Notes: generated from the letters alone by a model not told the origin. 37,337 nt of DNA from VAUL01 sp964603155 (GCA_964603155.1 CAZRTZ010000023.1:1-37337), one strand, 5' to 3'. Counted from the first letter of the stretch, positions 1 through 8,799 are shown. Program-made: numbers and translations.

Positions 1-556
1 GGGCTTGCGGCGCGCTTACCGGTGCCGGCGGGGGAGGCTCCGACCGGGCGGGCGCCGGGGGCGAAACGGCGACAACAGGCACATCGGGTTTCCCCTTGGC
101 GGGCTTTGCCTTGGCAACTTTCTTGTCTGATTTGGCCTGAGCCTGCTCCTTGGCTATGGCCAACGGTTGCTGAAGGGCCTTGGCGATGCGCTGCGGCAGG
201 TCGCCGCCTACCCCCTGACGGGAGGTGACGAACAGCCTGCCGGCACCGTCAACGGCACCGATCACCAGATATTTGCCGGGGCGCTGAGCCAAAAACCCGG
301 CATCATAAAGAGCCAGGTCGAGCATGGTGAATTTGAGCAGCCAGGTGTCGACTTCTTCACGCGTATCGAACAGGCGCAACTCGACGTCTTCGCCAAGCGC
401 TTTGCCAAGCGCAAAGGCCAGGCGTTCGGCCGCTTCCGAAGACGGCAGCCCCGGGGTGGATTCCGGGGCTGCGCCGAGAGTCAGCCGGGCGTGTGCGTCG
501 GCCAGCGGCAGGACCAGCCAGAGCAGCAGAAAAATGAACAGACGAGATGGCCGCAT
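1..556 (-). CDS. PhnD-like periplasmic binding protein, 3' end cut by window
   Basis: An open frame runs from ATG at 556 leftward off the window (about 185 codons, no stop). Residues 1-24 form a signal peptide with a Leu-rich core ending near ADAHA. The next ~115 residues resemble the start of phosphonate-type (PhnD/SBP_bac) solute-binding proteins: a beta strand with LTLGAAPE, an EAAERLAFALGKALG helix, and a DLALYDAGFLAQ strand-helix. After that comes a Lys/Ala/Pro-rich, low-complexity linker, which is unusual inside a binding protein. The gene lies 83 bases downstream of the degenerate HD-GYP sensor and in the same direction, so it is probably the last gene of the lapBCG-like operon. A role in ligand sensing for that sensor is only inference. 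The upstream AGGA is 12 bases from the ATG, a loose ribosome site. Confidence 0.6.
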   Translation of the reverse strand, partial: MRPSRLFIFLLLWLVLPLADAHARLTLGAAPESTPGLPSSEAAERLAFALGKALGEDVELRLFDTREEVDTWLLKFTMLDLALYDAGFLAQRPGKYLVIGAVDGAGRLFVTSRQGVGGDLPQRIAKALQQPLAIAKEQAQAKSDKKVAKAKPAKGKPDVPVVAVSPPAPARSEPPPPAPVSAPQA

Positions 557-610
557 GGAGGATTCGCATCCTAATCGTTCAGCCCGAAGCTGTCAATCGC
601 TCTGCCCGTG

Positions 611-637
611 CCGTTCGCTCCTGGTGCGGGCGAACGG
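611..637. other. Perfect hairpin after the HD-GYP gene
   Basis: CCGTTCGC (611-618) pairs perfectly with GCGAACGG (630-637) around an 11-base loop. It lies just after the stop of the leftward sensor gene. No T-run follows on the minus strand, so it looks more like an RNA processing or stability hairpin than an intrinsic terminator. Confidence 0.35.
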
Positions 638-638
638 A

Positions 639-2741
639 TCACGCTTTCGGGGTGTGCCGGGCCAGCAGCTTTTCCCCCTGGGCGGAACGCAACACGTTCT
701 GCAAGGTGGTGACAATGCTCTGGTCATAGACCGGGCCGGCATTGCGGATGATCTCCAGGGCCTCCTCCACGGGCCGGGCGCCGCGGTAGGCGCGCGGTTC
801 GACCATGGCGCAGAAGCTGTTGATCACGGCCAAAACTCTGGCGGGGAATTGGATTTCACCCTCTTTGAGTCCCTTCGGGTAGCCGCTGCCATCCAGGCAT
901 TCGTTCATCTGCACCACGGCCTCGTAGATTGGCAGGCCGAAGTCGATGCCGTGCAGCACCTTTTCGGCATGGACGACATGCTGTTCCATGGCTTTCTTCT
1001 CCTCGGCGGTCAGCGGACTCGCCTTGAAGAGCAGACTGCGATCGACGAAAAGTTTGCCGACCTGCGAGAGGTTGGCCGCGATTTCAATCGTGGCGACATC
1101 GACCTTGCTGGCGTTGAGTGCTTTAGCGACTTCGACGCCGAGGGCGCCCATCAGGCGCGAATGCCCGGCGAGATAGGGGTCGGTCAGTTCGACAGCCCGC
1201 ACCAGCGCCTCCACCGTCTTCTGGGTCGCCTGTTCCTGACGGCGCTGCGCCTCGACCATTTCGGTTACGTTGCGAATCACTGAGACGATTCCGGTAATCC
1301 GCCCCTCGCTGTCCTTGAGCGGAGCCTTGGCGAATTGGAGATGGTGCGGCTGCGACCGGAGATAGATGGTGTCGTTGAAAGTCACCACTTCCCCCCCGGT
1401 TTGCACCTGGTGGTCGGAATGCTCCAGGCGCCGGGCGGTATCGAAGCCGAACAGAGCCTCGTCATCCATGCCGATCATTTCTTCGGCGGGTCGGCCGAGC
1501 GCCTCGGCGAAGGCCGGATTGACATACTGATAACGGCCCTGCAGATTTTTCAGACCGATAAAGTCGCGGATGGTACCGTTCACATGGTTTAGCAGCTGCC
1601 GCTGATTCTCGATGCGGGATGCCAGCCCCTCGTAGTAATGGGCGATCCGGCGATCCTGCGCGCCGATCAGCTTATTCCAGATGGCGCCGAAGGTCACTGC
1701 AAAGGAGAGGATCAGCAGGGCCGCGATGCTGATCAGGACGCGGCGCTCTTCCCGCAGCGCCTCGCGGGAGAGGAGGTAATCCGCTTCGGCGATAATCCAG
1801 AACTCGATCCCCTGGACCGGTGCCCCCACGGAATAGACCTGCTGTTCGCCGGAAAGCGAGAGCCGTTCGGCAAAGGAGATTTTTTCGCCGGAGGCCAGTG
1901 CCAGCGCCGAGCTGATGGGGCGCAACTCTCCCGGTAGCCAGGGGACGATCTCCTCCAGACCGGCCGAACCCTTCTGCACCAGGCGGATGCTTTCCCCCTT
2001 TTCGATCAGGCGGTTGCCGGTGGTCAGCTCGGTCATGCGGTCGGTGACGGCCCTGGAGAGCAGCAACACGGCGACCACCTGCCCTTCCTTGCCGGTTCCG
2101 CCGGGGGCGAAAATCGGCAGGAAAGCCTCCAGCACCAGACCGTGGGCGGTGTGGCGCAGCGGGCCGAAGCGGGGCTGGCGGGACTGCAGCACCTTTTTGA
2201 CCAGTTCCGACTGATCGGGGCGCAGCGGGGTGGTGGTGGCGTCGGTGGCGATATACACGGTGCCGTTGCGGTTGACCACCCGGCCGTTGATGAACCCGGA
2301 AATCCGGGTGAATTCCATGAGCAGGCTCTGCATCATCGGCAGCTGAGCAGCCAGCTGGGCCTGGTCGCCGCGCAGCGGATGCCCCGGCAAAGGCCCGGCC
2401 ACGATCAGCGCGATATTGTCCTCGATCAGGTCGATTTCAGTCGCATAGAGTTTGAACAGTTCGGAGCGGATCACCCGATCGGCCTGCTGCAGGGTAACCT
2501 GCAAGAGGGCATCGATCATCTGCACCTGTGAGGAGGCCAGCAGATACATGCGCTTTTCCAGCTGAGCCACGTACTGGTGCTCACGGCTTTTGAGTCCCCA
2601 GGCAGTCCAGAGCATGGCCCCCAGCGCCACCGAGGCGATGACGGCGATCCCAAGCCAGAACGCCCGGCGGCGCCTCTCGGGCTTGAGCGCAAGCAATTCC
2701 TCGGGGAGAACATCAGTTTTGCGGCGATTGTTTGGCTGCAT
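639..2741 (-). CDS. Membrane sensor with PAS and degenerate HD-GYP domain (LapD substitute candidate)
   Basis: The 700-residue protein has a short cytoplasmic N-terminus, TM1 at ~27-50, and a periplasmic sensor domain of ~280 residues (CACHE-like by layout). TM2 is at ~335-357, a PAS domain at ~385-495, and a C-terminal HD-GYP domain at ~505-690. Several catalytic HD-GYP residues are lost: the HD pair is S559-Q560, the HHE motif reads MNE (612-614), and the later metal-ligand Asp is N641. The outer His residues H527 and H588 and the DGSGYP signature (617-622) remain. It is therefore probably not a phosphodiesterase but could still bind c-di-GMP. The start follows AAGGAG at good spacing, and that site overlaps the end of the LapG-like gene, 12 bases upstream, so the two are probably co-translated. 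LapD couples c-di-GMP to LapG with GGDEF/EAL domains; none is visible here. Control of LapG is inference from position. Confidence 0.85.
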   Translation of the reverse strand: MQPNNRRKTDVLPEELLALKPERRRRAFWLGIAVIASVALGAMLWTAWGLKSREHQYVAQLEKRMYLLASSQVQMIDALLQVTLQQADRVIRSELFKLYATEIDLIEDNIALIVAGPLPGHPLRGDQAQLAAQLPMMQSLLMEFTRISGFINGRVVNRNGTVYIATDATTTPLRPDQSELVKKVLQSRQPRFGPLRHTAHGLVLEAFLPIFAPGGTGKEGQVVAVLLLSRAVTDRMTELTTGNRLIEKGESIRLVQKGSAGLEEIVPWLPGELRPISSALALASGEKISFAERLSLSGEQQVYSVGAPVQGIEFWIIAEADYLLSREALREERRVLISIAALLILSFAVTFGAIWNKLIGAQDRRIAHYYEGLASRIENQRQLLNHVNGTIRDFIGLKNLQGRYQYVNPAFAEALGRPAEEMIGMDDEALFGFDTARRLEHSDHQVQTGGEVVTFNDTIYLRSQPHHLQFAKAPLKDSEGRITGIVSVIRNVTEMVEAQRRQEQATQKTVEALVRAVELTDPYLAGHSRLMGALGVEVAKALNASKVDVATIEIAANLSQVGKLFVDRSLLFKASPLTAEEKKAMEQHVVHAEKVLHGIDFGLPIYEAVVQMNECLDGSGYPKGLKEGEIQFPARVLAVINSFCAMVEPRAYRGARPVEEALEIIRNAGPVYDQSIVTTLQNVLRSAQGEKLLARHTPKA

Positions 2742-2753
2742 GGCGGCCTCTCC

Positions 2754-3470
2754 TTACGGGATCGGATTCAGCCCCTGACGCACCGAGGCGGGTGAGACAT
2801 GGGCCCAGCGGAAATGCTCGTTGACCGAATACTGCGGCACATAATGTTCGTATTTGGTGTGCGGAAGGACCAGGTCCGACACGTTGTCGAGAACGTAGGT
2901 CTGCTCCCCCTGGGTTACCGCCAGGACGGCATGGGCGATGCCGCGGATCGAGTCGACCAGCATGACGATGCGCATCCTGTCAACCGGTACCCCCAGCTGG
3001 CGCAAAGCGTAGTATTTGGTGATGCTGTAATCCTCGCAGTCGCCCGAGAGTTTCAGAAACTCCTGGGGGGTGGCCCAATATTCACTGGTTCCGTACACGT
3101 CGATATCCAGACGATAAGGCCAGCGGTTGAAGTAACTGTTGACCGCTTTGAACTGTTCCAGCCCCTGCAGACCGCGCGCTTCCTGGAGGATCTTCTGCCA
3201 GCTCAGGGCGGCAGGCGAGCAGTTCCCCCTGGCCGGGTTGCAGGCATTCATCTCGCGAACCTGGCTCTCGGCAGCGCCCATGACGCGGGTCCAGTTGGGC
3301 AGAGCCTTGAGCGAACTGCGAAACTCGTGGCTGCCGAACAGCCCCTTGCCGGGGGGAATGCCTGGCCTTGCCTCCTCTGCGGCCGCACGGGCCGTTACAA
3401 AGCCGGCTCCCGCCACAACCAGCAGCAGGGCCCAGCCCCAGACAAAAACCGCCCGCCGCAACCGGGTCAT
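2754..3470 (-). CDS. lapG: LapG-like periplasmic transglutaminase-type cysteine protease
   Basis: This 238-residue protein has an N-terminal signal or anchor segment (~6-31, ending ARAAA). A bacterial transglutaminase-like cysteine protease domain follows. The catalytic triad is visible: C145 in GDCEDY, H180 in IAHAVLAV and D195 in YVLDN. D144 and E146 flank the Cys as in LapG, where these acidic residues contribute to calcium binding. Known family role: LapG cuts the N-terminal module of LapA-type adhesins at a TAAG site and so releases them from the cell surface. All three adhesins in this window carry TAAG at the equivalent place. The gene is third in the leftward lapB-lapC-lapG operon and has a GAGGAG ribosome site upstream of the ATG. 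Confidence 0.9.
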   Translation of the reverse strand: MTRLRRAVFVWGWALLLVVAGAGFVTARAAAEEARPGIPPGKGLFGSHEFRSSLKALPNWTRVMGAAESQVREMNACNPARGNCSPAALSWQKILQEARGLQGLEQFKAVNSYFNRWPYRLDIDVYGTSEYWATPQEFLKLSGDCEDYSITKYYALRQLGVPVDRMRIVMLVDSIRGIAHAVLAVTQGEQTYVLDNVSDLVLPHTKYEHYVPQYSVNEHFRWAHVSPASVRQGLNPIP

Positions 3471-3492
3471 GAAGAGCTCTCCTCGGTCGCCG

Positions 3493-4884
3493 CTACCGCT
3501 CCCGCAAGGCGTTTTCCTTGACCTTGAGGATCGGTTTGAGCAGATAGCTCAAGACCGACTTCTTGCCGGTCAGTATGTCGACACTGGCCATCATGCCGGG
3601 GATGATCGGCAGACTTTCCCCGCGATAACTCAGGCTGCCCGACTGCGTGCGCAGCTTGACACGGTAGAAGTGCTCCCCCTTCTCGTCGGCGATGGTGTCG
3701 GCACTGATGGCTTCGACCACCCCCTCCAGTCCGCCAAAAATTGAAAAGTCGTAGGCGGTGATCTTGACCATCGCCTTCTGGCCGGGGCGTAAAAAGGCGA
3801 TGTCGGCCGGTCTGACCCGGGCCTCGATCAGCAGCGTATCGTCAAGCGGCACAATTTCCATGATCGGCTCTCCCGGTTTGACCACCCCGCCGACCGTGGT
3901 GATCTTCATCTCCTTGACGGTGCCGCGGACCGGCGAGCGCACATCGGTGCGGGTGACCCGGTCCTCGCCAGCCGACATCATCTCCTGCAGGGAGCCGAGT
4001 TCCACCCGCCGCTTGTTGAGTTCATCCAGCGACTGGGCGCGATACTCCGCCTGGCGCTGCGCCATGCGCCGGCGGATCTCCTCCACCGCCGCCCGGGCCC
4101 TGGGGATGGCCAGGCGCAGGGCGTCGATGTCTCCCTGCAGATTGGTGATGTCACGCTCGAGGGACAGGTAATCGACCCTGGCGTACACTCCCTGTTCGAC
4201 CAGCGGCTTGGCGATGTCACGCTGCTGCTTGGCCAGTTCCAGGTTGCGTTCCAACTGGGAAAGCCGGCTCTGCATTTCGGAAACTTCCTGCTGCTTCTGC
4301 TGCAGTTGCGACTGCAGAACCCCGATTTCGGAATTGATCTGCTGCTGGCGGGCCCGGTAGATGGCCGTCTGCTCATCGGCGATCTGTGGTGAGTTTTTTT
4401 GCAGGGTTTCCGGCACCTCGAAGGCCCGGCCCTCACCCTCGGCCTGCAGACGTGCCACCGAAGCCTGGTACTCCTTGGCTTTGCCCGCAACATCGCGGAA
4501 CTGACTGGCGGCCATGGCGTTGTTGATGCGTACCAGTACGGCGCCTTTCTCGACGATCTGGTTCTCCTGAACGAGGATCTCTTCGAGGATCCCCCCTTCC
4601 AGGTTTTGGATCACCTGGACTCGCTGCGACGGAATCACCTGGCCGACGCCGCGGGTCACCTCATCGAGTTTGGTGAAGGTGGCCCAGATCAGGAAGATCA
4701 GCAGCAGCGCGGCGATGATCGCCGTCAGCAGGTAGGCATACGAGTGGCCGCGCCGGTGGATGGCGGCATCGACCTCGCTCATGTAGAAGAGGTCTTCCTC
4801 TTCCTGGAAGAATTTCAGCCAACCGCGGTAGCCTGAGGCTTTTTGCGCGGGTGCAGGTGATGGAGTCAGTTTGCCCGGTGCCAT
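3493..4884 (-). CDS. lapC: Type 1 secretion membrane fusion protein, HlyD/LapC family
   Basis: A 463-residue inner-membrane adaptor of type 1 secretion. A cytoplasmic N-terminus of ~50 residues is followed by one membrane span (~51-70, LLTAIIAALLLIFLIWATF). Next come a lipoyl-like half motif (VIQNLEGGILEEILVQENQ) and a long Gln/Glu-rich coiled coil (~125-300) for docking to the TolC channel. A second lipoyl half and beta-barrel follow (VRSPVRGTVKEMKI), then the C-terminal HlyD signature region with PIIPGMMASVDI. Length fits the family. It ends 22 bases before lapG and starts 14 bases after lapB, so the exporter genes and protease are one transcript. The ribosome site is weak (AAAGG). Confidence 0.92.
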   Translation of the reverse strand: MAPGKLTPSPAPAQKASGYRGWLKFFQEEEDLFYMSEVDAAIHRRGHSYAYLLTAIIAALLLIFLIWATFTKLDEVTRGVGQVIPSQRVQVIQNLEGGILEEILVQENQIVEKGAVLVRINNAMAASQFRDVAGKAKEYQASVARLQAEGEGRAFEVPETLQKNSPQIADEQTAIYRARQQQINSEIGVLQSQLQQKQQEVSEMQSRLSQLERNLELAKQQRDIAKPLVEQGVYARVDYLSLERDITNLQGDIDALRLAIPRARAAVEEIRRRMAQRQAEYRAQSLDELNKRRVELGSLQEMMSAGEDRVTRTDVRSPVRGTVKEMKITTVGGVVKPGEPIMEIVPLDDTLLIEARVRPADIAFLRPGQKAMVKITAYDFSIFGGLEGVVEAISADTIADEKGEHFYRVKLRTQSGSLSYRGESLPIIPGMMASVDILTGKKSVLSYLLKPILKVKENALRER

Positions 4885-4898
4885 GTCAGAGCCTTTTT

Positions 4899-7112
4899 TT
4901 AACGCGCTGCGGCGATCTTGCCGTCGCGCAGTGCCTTGAGTACGTCCACTTTCGGCCCGTCGGCCACAACCTTGCCGCCGTCCATCACGACCAGGCGATC
5001 GACCAGTTGCAGCATGCTGGTGCGGTGGGTGAAAAGCAGCAGCGTCCTGTCTTTGAGCACCGGTTCGAGGCGCTGCCTGAAGAGCGCTTCGGAGGCATTG
5101 TCCATGGCGCTGGTCGGCTCATCGAAGATCAGGATGTCGGGGTCGAGCAGCAGTGCCCTGGCGATGCCGATGGCCTGGCGCTGCCCGCCGGAGAGGTTGG
5201 TGCCGCGCTCCCCCGCCTGCCAGTCGAAGCCGGCCGGGTGGCTGCGCACGAAATCGGTCACCCCGGCCAGGTTGGCGGCGCGCAGGATCGCCTGCCCGTC
5301 GACATAGGGCGCGCCGAAGGTGATGTTCTCGCGGATGCTGCCGTAAAAGAGCTGGATGTCCTGGCTGACGTAACCGATGCGGTGACGCACATCGGCGACA
5401 TGCAGCTGGCGCAGGTCGATGCCGCCCATGCGGACGCTCCCCTGCTGGGGCTGGTAGAGGCCAAGGCACAACCGGCTGATGGTGCTTTTCCCCGACCCGG
5501 TCCGGCCGATGATGCCGACCCTTTCACCGGGGCGGATGCGCAACGTGACCCCTTGCAGGGCCGGGATCTGGGCGTTCGGGTACTGAAAATGGACGTTCTC
5601 CAGTTCCAGGGAAGGGGTCAGGTCCCGGGCGCGGATGAACTCCTGGCCGAGCGGTCGCTCGTTGGGGAGTTCCATCAACTGCTCCAGGGAAGCGAGGGCA
5701 ACACGTGACTGCTGCAGCCTGGTCAGCATGGCCGCAACGGCGCCGAGCGGAGCCATGGCCCGTCCGACCAGGATGTTGCAGGCAATCAGGCCGCCCAGGG
5801 TCAGGTTGCCGTTGGCGATCAGGTAGACGCCGCCGACGATGATGATCAGCCCGACCAGTTGCGCGGCAGACTGGGAAAAGCTGGTGGAGAAGTTGGCCAG
5901 GGCCCGGACGTTGCCGGTCGAGCGGGCATTGAGACCGACAACCTCCTCCCAGCGCTTCTGGATCTGCCCCTCGGCCATCGAGGTCTTGATCGTCTCGAGA
6001 CCGTTGATCGCCTCGAAAAGCAGCGCATTTTTCTGCGAACCCTCCCGGTAGGCGGCGCTGACTGACTGCTGGAACTGGCGCTGCATCCCTATGCCGACCA
6101 GGATGACTGCCGGCACCGCCAGCAGGGGGGCGATGGCCAGCCAGCCGCCCAGATAGCCGATCAGCGCGATGAAGATGAAGATGAAGGGGAGGTCGACCAG
6201 GGCCATCAGGGTGGTGGAGCTGAAGAATTCGCGCAGCGTTTCGAATTCGCGCAGGTTGTTGGCCATGGTGCCGACCGATTCCGGGCGGTGGTCGAGGCGC
6301 ATCCCGGTCAGCTGCTGCATCAGGCGGCTGGCGATGAGCACGTCGGCATTCTTGCCGGCGACATCGGCGAAGTAGGCGCGCAGGTTGCGCAGGACAAAAT
6401 CGAAGAGGTAGGCGATCAGGACCCCGAAGGACAATGCCCACAGGGTGTCGAAGGCGCTGTTGGGGACAACCCGATCATAGACGTTAAGGACGAACAGCGG
6501 GCCGGCCAGGGCCAGGAGATTGATCATCACCGTTGCCAGCAGCACGTGCTTGTAGATCGGCGTGAAACGCAGGATGTTTGCCCAGAACCAGGCCCGGGTG
6601 TCGATACTCTTCAGTTCGCTGGCCCGGCGGTCCAGGTGCCCCTCCGGGCGCACCAGGGCCACGTAGCCCGAATACTGTTCCTGGAGTTGCGGCAAGGGGA
6701 CGGTGGTCGCTGCCTCGCTGATCTCGGGGAAGATCACTTCGGCGGCGCGGTCGGTCAACTTGGTCAGCACGCAGGCGTTGTCGTGCTTGAGGAGCAGCAT
6801 GCACGGCAGCGTCAGCGGCGAGAGGGTCTTGAGTTGCGGGCGGTGCAGAACTTTGGCGGTCAATCCGGCCTGGTTGGCCGTGCGCAGAATCTCTGTTAGC
6901 GTCGGCCGGGCTTTCCCCAGGGGCATCCCGGCGCGCAGGGCAAAGGTCGAAACCGGATGCCCGTGCAGGCCGGCGATCAGGGAGAGGCAGCGGATGATCG
7001 GTTGTTCGTAATCGACGATCCCCGGGGGGATCATGGTGCTGCTTGTGCTGCCACCGGTTTTGGGCGGGAGGTTGCCGGCCGTAGGCTTTTGGATGGGGGT
7101 TTCTTCGGACAT
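4899..7112 (-). CDS. lapB: Type 1 secretion ABC transporter, LapB/HlyB family
   Basis: A 737-residue exporter ATPase. Order: a variable, Pro/Thr-rich N-terminus; a C39 peptidase-like domain (~30-160) that appears degenerate, as in HlyB and LapB; a six-helix transmembrane domain (~170-450); and a nucleotide-binding domain. The latter shows Walker A GRTGSGKST, signature LSGGQRQ, Walker B ILIFDEPTSAMD and the H-loop FTHRTS. It powers one-step export of the adhesins from cytoplasm to outside with the LapC- and TolC-like partners. The start at 7112 (MSEETP) has GAGAGG close upstream. A longer start at 7157 is possible but has no clear ribosome site. First gene of the leftward operon, divergent from tolC. 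Confidence 0.93.
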   Translation of the reverse strand: MSEETPIQKPTAGNLPPKTGGSTSSTMIPPGIVDYEQPIIRCLSLIAGLHGHPVSTFALRAGMPLGKARPTLTEILRTANQAGLTAKVLHRPQLKTLSPLTLPCMLLLKHDNACVLTKLTDRAAEVIFPEISEAATTVPLPQLQEQYSGYVALVRPEGHLDRRASELKSIDTRAWFWANILRFTPIYKHVLLATVMINLLALAGPLFVLNVYDRVVPNSAFDTLWALSFGVLIAYLFDFVLRNLRAYFADVAGKNADVLIASRLMQQLTGMRLDHRPESVGTMANNLREFETLREFFSSTTLMALVDLPFIFIFIALIGYLGGWLAIAPLLAVPAVILVGIGMQRQFQQSVSAAYREGSQKNALLFEAINGLETIKTSMAEGQIQKRWEEVVGLNARSTGNVRALANFSTSFSQSAAQLVGLIIIVGGVYLIANGNLTLGGLIACNILVGRAMAPLGAVAAMLTRLQQSRVALASLEQLMELPNERPLGQEFIRARDLTPSLELENVHFQYPNAQIPALQGVTLRIRPGERVGIIGRTGSGKSTISRLCLGLYQPQQGSVRMGGIDLRQLHVADVRHRIGYVSQDIQLFYGSIRENITFGAPYVDGQAILRAANLAGVTDFVRSHPAGFDWQAGERGTNLSGGQRQAIGIARALLLDPDILIFDEPTSAMDNASEALFRQRLEPVLKDRTLLLFTHRTSMLQLVDRLVVMDGGKVVADGPKVDVLKALRDGKIAAAR

Positions 7113-7215
7113 CGGCCCTCTCTGGATAAGCCCGGAAATCATACTGAATTCAGCCATATACTACCCTACCCAGGAGAAAAGGCAAATCGGGATGAAACGG
7201 GTTGGGCTTTTGCCG

Positions 7216-7234
7216 CTGCAGAAAAATTTTGCAG
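7216..7234. promoter_or_regulatory. Near-palindrome in the lapB/tolC divergent region
   Basis: A 19-bp near-palindrome (CTGCAGAAAAATTTTGCAG; arms CTGCA/TGCAG, one inner mismatch) lies upstream of the tolC promoter candidate. A consensus-like TTGACA (minus strand, 7240-7245) lies beside it, pointing toward lapB, though I see no good -10 for it. It could be an operator shared by both directions; that is inference. Confidence 0.3.
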
Positions 7235-7249
7235 TTGATTGTCAAGCGC

Positions 7250-7277
7250 TTGGAAAATTTGCAAAAGCTGTTATAAA
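7250..7277 (+). promoter_or_regulatory. Candidate sigma-70 promoter of tolC
   Basis: TTGGAA (7250-7255) and TATAAA (7272-7277) are separated by 16 bp, giving a start near 7284 and a ~77-base leader. A strong AAAGGAGG (7344-7351) precedes the tolC ATG. Confidence 0.4.
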
Positions 7278-7360
7278 CAAATAGCAGTTAATAAAAAGGG
7301 GGAGTTCCTGCTGACGCAGTTGGTTGATTAAAACTTGATTTTCAAAGGAGGCGACAAACC

Positions 7361-8743
7361 ATGTTGAAGCGAGAGAGCAGATTTTTGGTGGCATCCCTGC
7401 TGATTTCGGCACCTTTGCTGCTGGTTGACGGTCAAAGGGCTCTGGCTGCCGATCAGGCGGTCACCATCAAGGACAGCGTGGTCACGGCTCTTGAATATAA
7501 CCCGCGCCTCAAGGTGCTGCGTGACAATCACGAGGCCATCGGCTTCGAACTCGATCGGGCCCGCGGCGGCTATTTCCCGCGCGTCGATGCCTTCGCCGGT
7601 TACGGGACCGAGGCTCATAGCGACGAACGCACCCGCAGGGGAGACGGCCCCGGAGGCGATTATCCCGATGGCGATGCCGAGCATCGCTTCTACAGTCGCG
7701 GCGAAGCCTCGATACAGTTGACCCAGCTTCTCTATGACGGCATGGAAACCGCCAGTCGCGTCGGCGTCGAAGAGGCCAAGCAGGATTCGGCGCGGCTGCG
7801 CGTGCTCGATAACGCCGAATCGATCTCCCTCGATGCCATCATCGCCCACATGGAAGTTTACCGGCAGCGGGAGCTGGTCGCACTGGCCGAGAAGAACGTG
7901 CGCGACCACGAAGAGATCCTCGGTATGCTCTCCGAGCGGCAGCGGGCCGGCGCCGGCAGCATCGCCGATGTCTCCCAGACCGAGAGCCGCCTGGCCCGGG
8001 CCAAGGGATCCCTGGCCGAGACCCGCAGCACCCTGAAGGCCGCCGAGGCCAACTACCAGCGGGTCGTCGGCAAACTGGCCGGTGATGTGCAGTACTTTAC
8101 CCCGCCGCCGCCCCTGCTGCCGAAGAGCCATGAAGCGGCTCTGGAAGCAGTCAAGACCGGCAACCCCAAAGTGCGCGCGCTGGAATACAACGTGGCCGAG
8201 GCCCAGTCGCGTATTGACCTGAGCAATGCCAATTTCCTCCCCAAGGTCAATCTGGAGTTGAGTTCCTCCTACGAGGATCAGGTGGAAAGCTCGACAACCT
8301 ATGAGCACAACAACCAGGCGATGGTGCGCATGCGCTGGAACCTGATCAATGGCGGGTCGGACGTTGCCGACCGCAAGGCGGCCATTGCCCGCAAGGCCCA
8401 GTCCGCCAACAACAAGGATGACCAGCTGGTGCAGGTGATCGAGGAAACCAGCGCCACCTGGGCGAAGCTGGTGGCCAACAAGGAGCAGGTCGTCAACTTC
8501 GGCGATGCGACCACCCAGAGCCAGAAGACCCTCGACTCCTATATGAAGCAGTTCACCGTCGGTCAGCGCACCCTGCTGGATGTCCTCGATGCCCGCAACG
8601 AGGTGTTCCAGTCCTCCGGGCTGCTGGTCACCGCCAAGGTTAACGAGGTGATCGCAGCCGAGCGCCTTTTGGCCCTGGCCGGCAAGCTCAATGAGAGCCT
8701 GCAGGTCGAGCCGGCAGCCTACACCGCGACCAACCCGCAGTAA
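7361..8743 (+). CDS. tolC: TolC-family outer membrane efflux protein (LapE-like)
   Basis: The 460-residue protein has a signal peptide (~1-30, ending ALAADQ). Two outer-membrane-efflux repeats follow, rich in Ala/Glu/Gln helices (ARLRVLDNAESISLDAII in the first half, VNFGDATTQSQKTLDSYMKQ in the second). It would be the trimeric outer-membrane channel completing the LapB-LapC exporter for the adhesins. The first base lies 10 bases after a strong AAAGGAGG. It is transcribed away from the exporter operon and ends at its own terminator. Position and family support a dedicated LapE-like role, though TolC proteins can serve several pumps. Confidence 0.92.
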   Translation: MLKRESRFLVASLLISAPLLLVDGQRALAADQAVTIKDSVVTALEYNPRLKVLRDNHEAIGFELDRARGGYFPRVDAFAGYGTEAHSDERTRRGDGPGGDYPDGDAEHRFYSRGEASIQLTQLLYDGMETASRVGVEEAKQDSARLRVLDNAESISLDAIIAHMEVYRQRELVALAEKNVRDHEEILGMLSERQRAGAGSIADVSQTESRLARAKGSLAETRSTLKAAEANYQRVVGKLAGDVQYFTPPPPLLPKSHEAALEAVKTGNPKVRALEYNVAEAQSRIDLSNANFLPKVNLELSSSYEDQVESSTTYEHNNQAMVRMRWNLINGGSDVADRKAAIARKAQSANNKDDQLVQVIEETSATWAKLVANKEQVVNFGDATTQSQKTLDSYMKQFTVGQRTLLDVLDARNEVFQSSGLLVTAKVNEVIAAERLLALAGKLNESLQVEPAAYTATNPQ

Positions 8744-8770
8744 TTGAATTTAAAGTAATGGAAGTGTGAA

Positions 8771-8799
8771 GGGCCGCCCGGACTGGGCGGCCCTTTTTT
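8771..8799 (+). terminator. Intrinsic terminator of tolC
   Basis: A 9-bp perfect stem GGGCCGCCC/GGGCGGCCC with a 5-base loop is followed by six T. The same stem reappears after adhesin 1 (12551-12576). Confidence 0.9.

Noticed and set aside
639..2741. Active c-di-GMP phosphodiesterase
   Set aside because: The HD pair and several other metal ligands are replaced, so activity is unlikely although the fold and GYP motif remain.
7328..8308. Long minus-strand open frame of 326 codons opposite tolC
   Set aside because: Shadow of the high-G+C tolC coding frame; no family resemblance, no ribosome site, and tolC is clearly the real gene.
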